From NCBI GenBank assembly GCA_963764205.1, contig CAVXRN010000002.1, positions 744,001 to 808,000 on the forward strand: 64,000 bases of DNA, in the 5' to 3' direction. This stretch comes from Chersky-840 sp963764205 (GTDB taxonomy: Bacteria; Actinomycetota; Acidimicrobiia; Acidimicrobiales; UBA8190). Below are positions 8,416-16,887 of the stretch, piece after piece (the stretch's first letter is position 1; the number at the start of each line of letters is the position of its first letter). The translations under genes were made by a program, and so were the position numbers. The notes under the pieces are model-generated. The model was not told where the DNA came from. It saw nothing but the letters and a program-made list of their open reading frames with translations, and did not search any database.

Positions 8416-10677
8416 CCTGCGCCGCACCAGCCCGAGGACGCCGGCGGCCACGAACCCGAGCAGGACCACACCGGCGATCGCCAGCCCGGCACTGAAGAGC
8501 CCGGGCCAGTACCGCAGCTCGATGACGTGGCGGCCGGCCGGGACCCGGGCCTGCAGCATCGCCCCCGAGGCCCAGTGCTCGAGCGGGAGCGGGCGGCCGT
8601 CGATGGTGGCGTGCCACCCGGGGAGGGCGGTGACACGGAGCCGCAGCAGGCGCGGCCCGTCGGCGTCGGTGACGAGCCGGACCGAGGCCGCGCTCGGATG
8701 CGTCACGGGCACGGGCCGTCCCGGGGCGTCGACGGGGACGGGCCCACCTCCTGAGGGAAGCGTGCTCAAGGTGGCCTGGGCCGACCCCGTCACGTGGAAG
8801 AGCTGCTCGCCGCCCACCGTGGCGACCCGGTGTGCGCCGGTCACGCCCGCGCCGCCGGCGGGGGCGAGCACGTAGCTGACGCCGTACACGCGGGCCTCTC
8901 GGGCCGTGGTGATCTGGGGGCAGAACAGCCCCACCCTCCGCAGGCTGGGGGCGAGCCGCTGCCCGCTCACGGCCTCCCACGACGAGAAGTACGCGGTGGG
9001 GAGCACCGGCTCGTACACCGCGAACTCGTGGATCTGGTACCCGATGTTGGCATTGGGTCGGATCCCGAGCTCCTGCGCGTAGGGGTAGGTGAAGGGCCGG
9101 GGCCGGCACGGCCCCGTACCCACGAGCGACGTCCCGACCGCACGTTGAAGGGCGACGACGGCGGGGGTGGGGGAGAAGTAGCTGTCGCTGATCGACCAGA
9201 ACGAGACTCCCGCCACCACCAGGAAGGCGCTCTGCGCCACCAGGAAGCCCACGGCGACCCCCCGCCGCCGGCGCGAGGAGGTGGCCTGGGCGTGTCCGGG
9301 TGTGGGTGTGCCGACGCCCGACGCGAGCACGAGGGCGAGCCCGACGACGACCTCGCCCGCAGCCCAGGCCAGGCGCGAGGCGGTGCCGCCGCCGGTGGTG
9401 TGCTGGACCCCGCCCGCCACCGCCAGCGACACCAACGCCACCACCAACGCGGCGGCACCGAGTCCGCCCAGGGCCCAGCGCCGCAGCCGAACGGGCAGCT
9501 CGTCGCGTACGAGCGCGTCGAGGCCGGCCGCGCCCAGGACCGCCAGGGCCAGCGCCAGGAGCATGACGTCGCGGTTCCACGTGACCCGCCCGACCACCGG
9601 GACGGCCTGGACCAGGACGTGGAGGGGGTTCTGGAAGGTGAGCAGGAGGGCGGCCACGGCCACCGCCGCCAGGCCGAGGATCTCGGGCCGGCGCCATCGC
9701 AGCGCCACGGCCACCACGGCCAGGACGATGGCGATGACACCGACGTAGGGCGGGGGCACCCGGAAGTCGGTGCCCTGGAGCCCCACCACCAGGTCCGACA
9801 GGTGCGATACGGCGAAGGGCGCGCCGCCGGTGGCCCCGGCCCGCCCCGACGCCTGGATGACCTGGAGCCCCGGCAGCAGGAGGGGGGTCCCGAGGCCGAG
9901 GCCACACGCCCCGGCGACGACGAGGTCCACGGCCGGGCGCAGGAGGGCGGTGCCGTCGCGCCGGGCCCCCACGACCAGGACCACGACCAGGAAGATCACG
10001 AGGGAGACGATCAGGACGGCCAGGCTCTCGGGATGGCCGCCGTAGACGGCCGCCGCGACCGCCAGCGCCAGGAGGATCGCGTACCGCAGCCGGTGCCGCC
10101 CCCGCACGAGCAGCAGCGCGGCGGCGAAGATCCATCCCGCCCAGCACGTCACGCCGGTCATGGCCCAGCCCGAGTAGTGCACCATCGGCCCCGACAGCTC
10201 GAACACCGTCCCCCCGAACGCCGCACTCAGGGGGCCCATCCCGAGCACCCGGCACAACGCATAGGCGCCGGTGCCGGCGATGACCAGCTTGGCCAACACG
10301 ATCACGGTGTAGGCCAAGTGCACGGGGACCAGATAGCTGAGCAGCACGGGGACGCTGAAGACGGCGGACTGCCAACTGAAGGCAAGGGGCATCCCGCCCA
10401 CGTTGTAGGGGTTCCACAACGGCAGTTGCCCCGCGTGAACCTGGTGCCAGGCGAGGTTGGTCAGGGGGGCGAAGTACAGGATCTGGTCTGCGGGGAACTC
10501 GCTGTGCACAGCGACCCCGGCGTGGTGGGTCAAGCCGATGCGAGACAGCAGGTCGAAGGATCCGAGCGAGACACCGGGGCGCAGCACCGGCGCCATGACC
10601 GCCACCGCCGCCAGGATCGTCCACGCCACCCCGAGGGCGTCGGGAGCCCAACGTCGACGTGCCCCCCCGTCCCCCAT
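8410..10677 (-). CDS. YfhO-family multi-pass membrane protein (GT-C-like)
   Basis: 755 residues: about a dozen membrane helices, then an extracytoplasmic C-terminal domain and a last helix. The N-terminal loop contains VHSEFPADQI and LPLWNPYNVGGMPLAF, conserved in YfhO-like proteins. The family is implicated in adding sugars to wall and lipid glycans outside the membrane. Two close paralogues lie at 20697 and 38022. The C-terminal segment ending in PGWHATIDGRPL and ARVPAGRHV is shared by all three. ATG 10677 was chosen because TACACT sits exactly seven bases upstream, a leaderless layout. The gene converges on, and overlaps by six bases, the surface-protein gene. Confidence 0.8.
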   Translation of the reverse strand: MGDGGARRRWAPDALGVAWTILAAVAVMAPVLRPGVSLGSFDLLSRIGLTHHAGVAVHSEFPADQILYFAPLTNLAWHQVHAGQLPLWNPYNVGGMPLAFSWQSAVFSVPVLLSYLVPVHLAYTVIVLAKLVIAGTGAYALCRVLGMGPLSAAFGGTVFELSGPMVHYSGWAMTGVTCWAGWIFAAALLLVRGRHRLRYAILLALAVAAAVYGGHPESLAVLIVSLVIFLVVVLVVGARRDGTALLRPAVDLVVAGACGLGLGTPLLLPGLQVIQASGRAGATGGAPFAVSHLSDLVVGLQGTDFRVPPPYVGVIAIVLAVVAVALRWRRPEILGLAAVAVAALLLTFQNPLHVLVQAVPVVGRVTWNRDVMLLALALAVLGAAGLDALVRDELPVRLRRWALGGLGAAALVVALVSLAVAGGVQHTTGGGTASRLAWAAGEVVVGLALVLASGVGTPTPGHAQATSSRRRRGVAVGFLVAQSAFLVVAGVSFWSISDSYFSPTPAVVALQRAVGTSLVGTGPCRPRPFTYPYAQELGIRPNANIGYQIHEFAVYEPVLPTAYFSSWEAVSGQRLAPSLRRVGLFCPQITTAREARVYGVSYVLAPAGGAGVTGAHRVATVGGEQLFHVTGSAQATLSTLPSGGGPVPVDAPGRPVPVTHPSAASVRLVTDADGPRLLRLRVTALPGWHATIDGRPLPLEHWASGAMLQARVPAGRHVIELRYWPGLFSAGLAIAGVVLLGFVAAGVLGLVRRRS

Positions 10678-10684
10678 GCCGGGC

Positions 10685-10690
10685 AGTGTA
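10685..10690 (-). promoter_or_regulatory. -10 box of a leaderless promoter (TACACT) for the YfhO gene
   Basis: On the minus strand TACACT is followed by seven bases and then the ATG at 10677, so transcription would begin at or next to the start codon. No Shine-Dalgarno sequence is visible before this ATG. No convincing -35 box is seen. Confidence 0.5.
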
Positions 10691-10737
10691 GGTCCGTCCA
10701 GTGGGCCGCGAATGGGCATTAGACCAGGAGTTTCGCC

Positions 10738-10743
10738 TATTAT
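10738..10743 (+). promoter_or_regulatory. -10-like box (TATTAT) upstream of lipoprotein gene
   Basis: TATTAT stands in otherwise GC-rich DNA 27 bases before GTG 10771, which would give a leader of about 20 bases. No -35 match was found at the usual distance. It lies in the divergent gap between the YfhO and lipoprotein genes. Confidence 0.4.
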
Positions 10744-10770
10744 GGGCCCGGGTCGATTCTGGGGGTTCAT

Positions 10771-11292
10771 GTGAGGAAGCTTCTGGCTGCGGCAGGGTCG
10801 TTGGCGCTCGTCGGTCTGGCGGCGGGGTGCTCGAGCTCTGCCACGGTGGTCAACACACCAGTGGGCGCGAGCAGTGGATCGGTGGCCCACGTGGGTGACA
10901 CGTTGGCCCTCAAGTCCCAAGGTGGCCACACGTTCCACATCACGTTGACGCAGGTCGTCGACCCCGCCCAGGCCACCAACGGGAAGTCACCGCCCAAGGA
11001 CAAGCGGTTCGTCGCCACGATCTTCAACGTGACGAACACGTCGAGCGAGACGCTCTCGACCGACGGCGACCTCGACGCCAACCTCATCGGCTCCGACGGC
11101 AACGTCTACCTGCCCTCGCACCACGCACTGAGCGAATGTGCCAACCACACGGCCAAGGTGCAGTTGGCCAGTGGGAAATCGGGCACGAGCTGTGAGTCGT
11201 ACCAGGTGCCCACGTCGGTGAGCGTCACCAAGGTGCAGTTCTACCCCGCTGCCGGGTCGGCCTCCGACTACGGCGAGTGGCTCGTGCACTGA
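10771..11292 (+). CDS. Lipoprotein with DUF4352-like immunoglobulin-type domain
   Basis: 173 residues starting MRKLLAAAG with lipobox LVGLAAGC (Cys-20), so it is predicted to be lipid-anchored outside the membrane. The mature part (about 40-170) has the pattern of small beta-sandwich proteins: FHITLTQV, then RFVATIFNVTNTSSETL and YLPSH. This is the pattern of DUF4352/telokin-like lipoproteins. Two cysteines (about 128 and 147) may pair. A distant relative with a long repeat linker is at 49517. Function is unknown. It converges on hddC with a 49-base gap that holds no obvious hairpin. Confidence 0.75.
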   Translation: MRKLLAAAGSLALVGLAAGCSSSATVVNTPVGASSGSVAHVGDTLALKSQGGHTFHITLTQVVDPAQATNGKSPPKDKRFVATIFNVTNTSSETLSTDGDLDANLIGSDGNVYLPSHHALSECANHTAKVQLASGKSGTSCESYQVPTSVSVTKVQFYPAAGSASDYGEWLVH

Positions 11293-11341
11293 TCTGATCA
11301 ATCGCTACTTCAACCTCTTCGACCTCGTCACCCTCACGTCC

Positions 11342-12082
11342 TCACTCCTGTCGTTCGCGCCCGGGGTGCGCCTCGTCGGCTGAGCCGCGCAGGTGTCGCT
11401 CGAGGTCGGCCAAGCCCGTCGGCGTGCCGATCTCGAAGAACCGCTCCGTCGCCTCGAAGCCCGCCAGACGCCCCGCCTTGCTGAGCATGCTCAGGGCGTC
11501 AGCCATGTCGCTCGGTGGTGCGGCGACGGTCTCGAGGACGACCGCGTCCCGGAGCACCGAGAGCCCGTAGTCCACGAACTGCATCTCGCTCGGCGGGTGG
11601 GCGAGCCCCTTCTGGTAGCGCGTCACCATCCCCGCCGCGAACACAGCGTTGCTGGGCTCCCACCGTCCCTCGTTTCGATAGACGGTCATGAGGGCGTCGG
11701 CGCCGCGGGCCCGGAACGCGCCGTACACGGCGGCCAGGTCGACCGAGAGGTACGAGTCCCCGTACAAGACGAAGAAGTCGTGGCCCACCGCACCACGCTC
11801 GACCGCGAGACGCAGCGCGCCGCCCGTGCCGAGCAGCTCGTCGCCTTCGTCCACGTAGGCCACCTCGAGGCCGAAGCGGCTCCCGTCACCGATCTCGTCC
11901 CGGATCATGTCCCCGAGGTGCCCGATGCTATAGACCACGCGCCCGACGCCTTGGGCCGACAACCAGTCGAGCTGCCAATGGGCGAAGGGGCGGCCGGCCA
12001 CGTCGATCAGGCACTTGGGGACGTCCCGGGTGGCGGGGTACATGCGGGTACCCAAGCCTCCCGCCAGGATGAGGCACTCCAA
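11342..12082 (-). CDS. hddC: Sugar nucleotidyltransferase, likely D-glycero-alpha-D-manno-heptose-1-phosphate guanylyltransferase
   Basis: 246 residues with the nucleotidyltransferase signature LILAGGLGTR (GGLGTR at 8-13), VPKCL near 21-25 and YGDSYLSVD for metal binding. The opening closely follows HddC, which joins GMP to heptose-1-phosphate to give GDP-heptose. The assignment rests mainly on context: HddA kinase lies 15 bases upstream, with gmhB- and gmhA-like genes further up the same strand. It is the last gene of the heptose operon. It could instead activate a related hexose-1-phosphate. Confidence 0.75.
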   Translation of the reverse strand: MECLILAGGLGTRMYPATRDVPKCLIDVAGRPFAHWQLDWLSAQGVGRVVYSIGHLGDMIRDEIGDGSRFGLEVAYVDEGDELLGTGGALRLAVERGAVGHDFFVLYGDSYLSVDLAAVYGAFRARGADALMTVYRNEGRWEPSNAVFAAGMVTRYQKGLAHPPSEMQFVDYGLSVLRDAVVLETVAAPPSDMADALSMLSKAGRLAGFEATERFFEIGTPTGLADLERHLRGSADEAHPGRERQE

Positions 12083-12097
12083 TCCGACCGGGGCCCC

Positions 12098-13078
12098 TCA
12101 GTCCCGGACGAGCAGCGACGACCCGTCGAAGTCGAACAGGAACCGGACCTCGCTGAGCCCTTCGGCGGCCATGGTCGAGCGCAGGGAGTCGAGGTCCTTG
12201 GCGTAGAAGAGCAGGAATCCGCCCGACCCCGCCCCCACGAGCTTGCCCCCCAGGGCGCCGCTGTCCATGGCGAGGGCGTAGGCGCGGTCGATCTGGTCGT
12301 TGGACATCAGGTTCGAGCGCTCGCGCTTGCGGCGCCAGTGCTCGTCCATGAGCGCCGCGAACCGAGCCGTGTCACCCTGCTCGAGGGCGGCCTTGGTGGC
12401 GAGGCCGTTCTCCTTCACGAAGTGCAGGCTGTCGACCATGTCCCGGTCGCCCCGCTCCGACTTGCTGCGCTGTTCGTTGAGCACGACGTCGGCCGGGCGT
12501 GAGTAGTGGGTGAAGAACATGCACAGGTGCTCTTCGAGGTCGCGCAGCGTCTCGTTCGAGACGAGCAGTGGCGACACGTTGACCTGCCCGCTGGGCTCGA
12601 TCTCGAGGCAGGTCAGGCCCCCGAACGACGAGATGTACTGGTCCTGCTTGCCCACGGGCCGGTCGAGGATGTCGATCTCGATCCGGCACGCCTCCTCGGC
12701 CAGATTGGCGGCGGTGACGTGTTCGCGCTTGAAGGCGTACAGCGCGCGCAGCAGGCCCACGGTGAAGGCACCCGACGAGCCGAGCCCCGTGCCGGCGGGG
12801 ATGTCGGCCACGCTCACGAGCTCGATCGAAGGCCCGATGGGGTGCATGCGCAGTGCTTCTCTGATGATGGGGTGCTCGATCTCCTCGACGTGACGTACGC
12901 GCTCGAGCTCGGAGTACTTGAGGAAGTAGTCGTCGCCGAAGGTCCGGTTGATGGCGATGAAGATGTAGCGGTTGACCGCGGCGGAGATGACGAAGCCTCC
13001 GTGCTCCCGGTAGTACGACGGCAGGTCGGTGCCACCCCCGCCCAGCGTGACGCGCAACGGGGTGCGGGAGATGATCAT
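12098..13078 (-). CDS. hddA: GHMP kinase, likely D-glycero-alpha-D-manno-heptose-7-phosphate kinase
   Basis: 326 residues from ATG 13078, which overlaps the preceding stop as ATGA. The start MIISRTPLRVTLGGGGTDLP and the ATP-binding motif PAGTGLGSSGA (94-104) are those of HddA and close sugar-1-kinases. GALGGKLVGAGSGGF near the C-terminus is GHMP motif 3. In the pathway it phosphorylates heptose-7-phosphate at C1, before the phosphatase and guanylyltransferase act. Relatives acting on fucose or mevalonate exist; the neighbouring heptose genes decide the call. Confidence 0.82.
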   Translation of the reverse strand: MIISRTPLRVTLGGGGTDLPSYYREHGGFVISAAVNRYIFIAINRTFGDDYFLKYSELERVRHVEEIEHPIIREALRMHPIGPSIELVSVADIPAGTGLGSSGAFTVGLLRALYAFKREHVTAANLAEEACRIEIDILDRPVGKQDQYISSFGGLTCLEIEPSGQVNVSPLLVSNETLRDLEEHLCMFFTHYSRPADVVLNEQRSKSERGDRDMVDSLHFVKENGLATKAALEQGDTARFAALMDEHWRRKRERSNLMSNDQIDRAYALAMDSGALGGKLVGAGSGGFLLFYAKDLDSLRSTMAAEGLSEVRFLFDFDGSSLLVRD

Positions 13079-14607
13079 GCGCTCGACCCCGCTCCCGTGA
13101 ACCGCGCCACCGCCACCATCTGCCATCCGAAGGGAGACGAGGCGAGGTTGAAGCGAAAGGCGCGGTCGAACAGGGCGAGAACCGTGCCTTGCGTGCCCTG
13201 GGTGGCCTCGGCGGGGGAGCGCTCGAGGTCGGCGATGAGGCGCCGACCTCGAGCGATGACGGCCAGCCGGTACAGGTTGAAGAACGGGAACCCGGCCCGG
13301 GCCACCGCGTCGACCTCGAAGCCTGCCCGCTCGAGCAGGACACGCAGGCCGGCCGGGGCGAAATGCTGGCGGTGGCCGATGTGCCGGTCGAAGGCCGACC
13401 GCGGGCCCCCCGGCACGGTCACGACGAGACGGCATCCCGGAGCGAGGTACCGGGATGCGTTGTGAAGCAGGAGCCCAGGGTCGTCGACGTGCTCGAGCAC
13501 TTCCGAGCACACGGCGAAGGTGGCGCGTCCCGCCAGGGCGTCGTCGACGACGGCGGGCTGCAACAGGTCGCGCTGGGTGAATTCCACGGGCAACCCCGCC
13601 GCCTGGGCCGCAGCCTGGGCCCGCCGCACTCCTTCGGCGCTGTACTCGATCCCCCTCACCGCGGCGCCGGGAAAGGTCCGGGCGAGGAGCAGGGCGAGCT
13701 CCCCCTGACCCGCTCCGATATCAAGGATGGTATCGCCGGGGCCGGGGTGGCCGAGGCGCTGCAGAACGAGCCGGTGACGGTAGGTGTTGGCCGGGTTGCC
13801 CTGGGCGGGTTCGCCGTACAGGGCCCAGTGCTGATCCCACTCGTCACGACCGGCGGGTGCGTCGGCGGGCGGCACCATCTGCGACGGGGTCACAGGAAGA
13901 ACCCGGCACGCCGGCGCGTCGTCGTGGAACATCCGCACCGTGTCGAGCGACACGTCCTCGAGGCTCCGCCCGAAACCCTCCAGCTTGGCCAGGAGATCGT
14001 TGGTGACGGTGATGATGTGGCATCCCACCGCGGCGGCCTGGGACACGTTGAGGACTTCGCGGGGGCTCGCCCACAGCAACTCCAGTCGCGGGTTGGATGC
14101 GAGCAGCCCCACGGCTTGCGTCATGATCGGGATGGGGTCGCGCCCGGTGTCGGCGATGCGTCCCGCGAACACCGATACGACCGCGCCCGGCGACTCGACC
14201 AGCGCGTCGACGACCGAAGCGACCTGTTCGAGCGAGAGGATGGCGGTCACGTTGAGGTGCAGCCCCTCGGCCGAGAGCTCGGCGATGAGCGGGGCCGCGC
14301 TCTCGCCGCGCGTGTTGGTCACCGGGATCTTCACGAACACGTTGGAGCCCCACGACGCGATGGTGCGCGCCTGGGCGCGCATCTCGTCGAACTCGTCGCA
14401 CAGCACCTCGAAGGAGATGGGGCGGTCCGTGACGTTGTCGAGCACCTTGCGGGCGAACCCGGGGTAGTCCTCGACCCCCGACTTCCGCATCAACGTGGGG
14501 TTGGTCGTGAACCCCGACACCACCGGATTGCGGCTCAGCTGGAGGATTGCGTCCAGATCAGCCCCGTCAGCAAAGATCTTTATGCCGTAGGGAAGTTGAT
14601 CGCGCAT
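13075..14607 (-). CDS. Transaldolase-like domain fused to a SAM methyltransferase
   Basis: 510 residues in one open frame. Residues 1-230 are a short transaldolase (TalC/fructose-6-phosphate aldolase group): SGFTTNPTLMRKSG at 31-44 and the Schiff-base lysine in VKIPVT (Lys-93). Residues about 260-490 are a class I methyltransferase with ILDIGAGQGE (294-303) and an EVLEHVDDP segment. A strong Shine-Dalgarno (GGAGGAGGGAGG) precedes ATG 14607, inside the end of gmhB. Within a heptose operon the aldolase half could make or drain sedoheptulose-7-phosphate, the GmhA substrate, and the other half could methylate the heptose. Both roles are inference. Length and continuous frame argue for a real fusion. 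Confidence 0.8.
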   Translation of the reverse strand: MRDQLPYGIKIFADGADLDAILQLSRNPVVSGFTTNPTLMRKSGVEDYPGFARKVLDNVTDRPISFEVLCDEFDEMRAQARTIASWGSNVFVKIPVTNTRGESAAPLIAELSAEGLHLNVTAILSLEQVASVVDALVESPGAVVSVFAGRIADTGRDPIPIMTQAVGLLASNPRLELLWASPREVLNVSQAAAVGCHIITVTNDLLAKLEGFGRSLEDVSLDTVRMFHDDAPACRVLPVTPSQMVPPADAPAGRDEWDQHWALYGEPAQGNPANTYRHRLVLQRLGHPGPGDTILDIGAGQGELALLLARTFPGAAVRGIEYSAEGVRRAQAAAQAAGLPVEFTQRDLLQPAVVDDALAGRATFAVCSEVLEHVDDPGLLLHNASRYLAPGCRLVVTVPGGPRSAFDRHIGHRQHFAPAGLRVLLERAGFEVDAVARAGFPFFNLYRLAVIARGRRLIADLERSPAEATQGTQGTVLALFDRAFRFNLASSPFGWQMVAVARFTGAGSSA

Positions 14608-15172
14608 TGCCTCCCTCCTCCGATTGCACGGTCATCAGGACCCACTCGAGTGCCTCGACCGGGTTGCTCACCACATGGTCGGGCTCGAGCGCCCCCTGCT
14701 CCTGATACCGGTAGTCAATATACACGGTGCGGCAACCAGCCCCCTGACCAGCGGCGATATCCGACCATCGGTCCCCGACCATAAAGCTCTGGTTGAGGTC
14801 GAGGTCGAGGTCGAGGGCTGCGGTCGTCAACATGCCGGTGCGAGGCTTTCGACACCGACAGTCGTCGACGTTGTCGTGGTGACAGACGTAGAGCGCGTCG
14901 ACGGTGACGTGTCGGCGCAGCAGGGAGTTGATGGCCGCCACGCCACTGGCGCTCTGGGCCCCCCGGGCCACGTCGGGTTGGTTGGTCACCACCACCAGCA
15001 CGAGGCCGACGTCGCGCAGCGCACGACACGCCTGCGCCACACCGGGGACCACGACCACCTCGTCGGGAGAGCGGGGCGGGAACGGCTTGCCCTCCCGCAC
15101 GACCGCCTCGTTGAGCACGCCGTCGCGGTCGAGGAAGACGGCGCGCCGCCGCACCGGCTGTGTGCCGCTCAC
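14567..15172 (-). CDS. gmhB: HAD-family D,D-heptose bisphosphate phosphatase
   Basis: 201 residues from GTG 15172 (GTGA overlap with the SDR stop). The catalytic FLDRDGVLNE motif is at 13-22 and TNQPDVARG follows. A zinc-binding loop of the GmhB kind (CHHDN..DCRCRKP) is clear, and VGDRWSDI carries the last acidic residues. GmhB removes the C7 phosphate of heptose-1,7-bisphosphate between the kinase and guanylyltransferase steps. The C-terminus overlaps the start of the next gene by 41 bases, and the next gene's ribosome site lies inside it. Confidence 0.82.
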   Translation of the reverse strand: MSGTQPVRRRAVFLDRDGVLNEAVVREGKPFPPRSPDEVVVVPGVAQACRALRDVGLVLVVVTNQPDVARGAQSASGVAAINSLLRRHVTVDALYVCHHDNVDDCRCRKPRTGMLTTAALDLDLDLNQSFMVGDRWSDIAAGQGAGCRTVYIDYRYQEQGALEPDHVVSNPVEALEWVLMTVQSEEGGNARSTSLRHKDLC

Positions 15173-16162
15173 GTGAGCCGGCCCGACCTGGCGTCGTCCA
15201 CCATCGACCGCATCGACGCCTCGAGTGCCTGGCGCGACGACATGGCGTTGGACCATCCCAAGGCGCGGATGCGATCGGTGTTGATACGCACCACCGGCAC
15301 GTCGCCCTTCCAACCGCGATCGCCTCCGGTGAAACGGAGCACCGTGTCGTCGAGGCCCAGGATCTCGAGGGCGAGCTCTGCGATCTCGGTGACGGTGATG
15401 TAGTCGCCCGTGGCCACGTTGAACGCCCTGAACGGACGCGGCGCGCGGCGTGCCGGCGAGGAGAACCGCGTCGACGATGTCGGACACGTGGACGTAGGAC
15501 TTGCTCTGTGTGCCGTCGCCCAGGATGGTGAGCTCGGCCGGGTCCTCGAGCAGCCGCCTGATGAAGTCGTAGCCCACGCCATGGGTCTGGTGGGGCCCGA
15601 CGACGTTCCCGAAGCGGAACACACACGCGCTGAGGTCGAACATGAAGCAGTACGACGCGATGAGCGCCTCGCCCGCCAGCTTGCTGGCCCCGTAGGTCGA
15701 GACGGGGATGAGCGGCCCGTGGTCCTCGCCCGCCTCGATCTCGCCCAGGTCCCCGTACACGCCACTGCCCGAGGCGTACAGCATCCGGGGCACGCTCGAG
15801 CGCCTCGCCGCCTCGACCACGTGATGCGTGAGCAGCGTGCCCTGATCGAAGTCGACCGCAGGATCGGTCGCGGCGCGGGCGATGTCGGGGTTCGACGCCA
15901 GGTGGATCACGGTGTCCGCCCCGGCCATGGCCTTCACCAGGTCGTCGAGATCGCGCACGTCGGCTTCCACCACGCGCAGCCGTCGGTCGTCGGCATGGGC
16001 CTCGAGATGCCAACGGCGGCCCGACGAGAAGTTGTCGAACACGGTGACGCCGTCGACCCTCTCGGCCAGTAGTCGGTCCACGAAGTGACTGCCGATGAAA
16101 CCGGCTCCGCCCACGATGCACCAACGGCCGCGCAGGACGCCGGGCCCGGTCGGGTCGCTCAC
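15169..16162 (-). pseudogene. NAD-dependent epimerase/dehydratase (SDR), frameshifted
   Basis: Starts at GTG 16162 (GTGA overlap with gmhA). The first part has the Rossmann motif VGGAGFIG (17-24) and the catalytic YGASK (157-161). Near 15433-15450 the frame moves by +1. The remaining 85 or so residues, FNVATGDYITVTEIAELALEI onward in two pieces, continue a normal SDR C-terminus in the other frame. The span is 994 bases, 3n+1, so a single extra base explains the break; a doubled G at 15434-15435 is one candidate. It ends with a normal GTGA junction to gmhB. An intact enzyme would probably modify C4-C6 of the GDP-heptose or another nucleotide sugar. Confidence 0.78.
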
Positions 16163-16755
16163 CCCAACGCCTCCCACTTGGTGGGGTTCGCCGCCAGTGC
16201 GGGATGGCTGACCAGGAGGTGCCACAACACCGCACAGAGCCCCTCGGTGTGCGGTGTGACCCTGTCGGGATACGACGGGGGGACGACGATGCACGCCGCG
16301 GCGACGGTGGCGGTGAAGCCGCCGTCTCGTCCCACGATCCCGAAGATCGAAGCCCGTCGTTGGGTGGCGAGCTCCAGCGCCCGGACCAGATTGACCGACA
16401 CCTGGCGCTCGCGGCTGCCGCCGCCGACCGAGAACACGAGGACGCCGTCGCGATCGCCGAGACGCGAACCCCGGAGCCACTCCACGAACGTGGTGTCCCA
16501 ACCCTCGTCGTTGGTCCGAGCCGTCAACTCGCTCACGTTGTCGGTCGGGGCGTAGGCCTCGAAATTGCACAGCTTCCGGAAGTCGTTGACAGCGTGCGAG
16601 GCGTGACCGGCCGAACCGCCGACGCCCAGGATGAAGAGCCGTCCACCCCGGTCACGGACCTGGGCGAGCCCCGTCGCGCACGCCTCGACGGCCGACGTGT
16701 CCACGGCGCCCAGGATGGCGATCGACTCCTCGAGAAAGTCCTGGCTGAAGCTCAT
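16159..16755 (-). CDS. gmhA: SIS-domain phosphosugar isomerase, likely sedoheptulose-7-phosphate isomerase
   Basis: 198 residues from ATG 16755, the usual GmhA length; an in-frame start nine codons earlier is less likely. The phosphosugar-binding loop ILGVGGSAGHASHA (42-55) and a C-terminal HTEGLCAVLWHLL helix fit the family. GmhA converts sedoheptulose-7-phosphate to heptose-7-phosphate, the first committed step. It is the first gene of the six-gene minus-strand heptose unit. About 130 bases of non-coding DNA separate it from the upstream gene; they contain AT-richer stretches but no promoter I can name. Confidence 0.82.
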   Translation of the reverse strand: MSFSQDFLEESIAILGAVDTSAVEACATGLAQVRDRGGRLFILGVGGSAGHASHAVNDFRKLCNFEAYAPTDNVSELTARTNDEGWDTTFVEWLRGSRLGDRDGVLVFSVGGGSRERQVSVNLVRALELATQRRASIFGIVGRDGGFTATVAAACIVVPPSYPDRVTPHTEGLCAVLWHLLVSHPALAANPTKWEALG

Positions 16756-16887
16756 CGGCCACCCGCGCCGGGGGACTCGCACACGGTGGGGTCCATCGCC
16801 TTCGCAATGCTACAAACCCACCGCGCCACGCCCCTCATCAATTTTGGGGATCACCGGGTCGGCGTCGGGCCGGTCGACGACCGGCCC

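Noticed and set aside
8794..10722. A 642-codon plus-strand frame opposite the YfhO gene
   Set aside because: Its translation is a string of Gly, Arg, His and Gln without any motif; it mirrors codon bias of the real minus-strand gene. Similar frames opposite 21699-22883 and 45196-47619 were left out for the same reason.
10742..10774. A ten-codon leader frame ending in GTGA at the lipoprotein start
   Set aside because: Its ATG overlaps the best -10 candidate (TATTAT), so it would probably not be transcribed; too weak to list as a gene.
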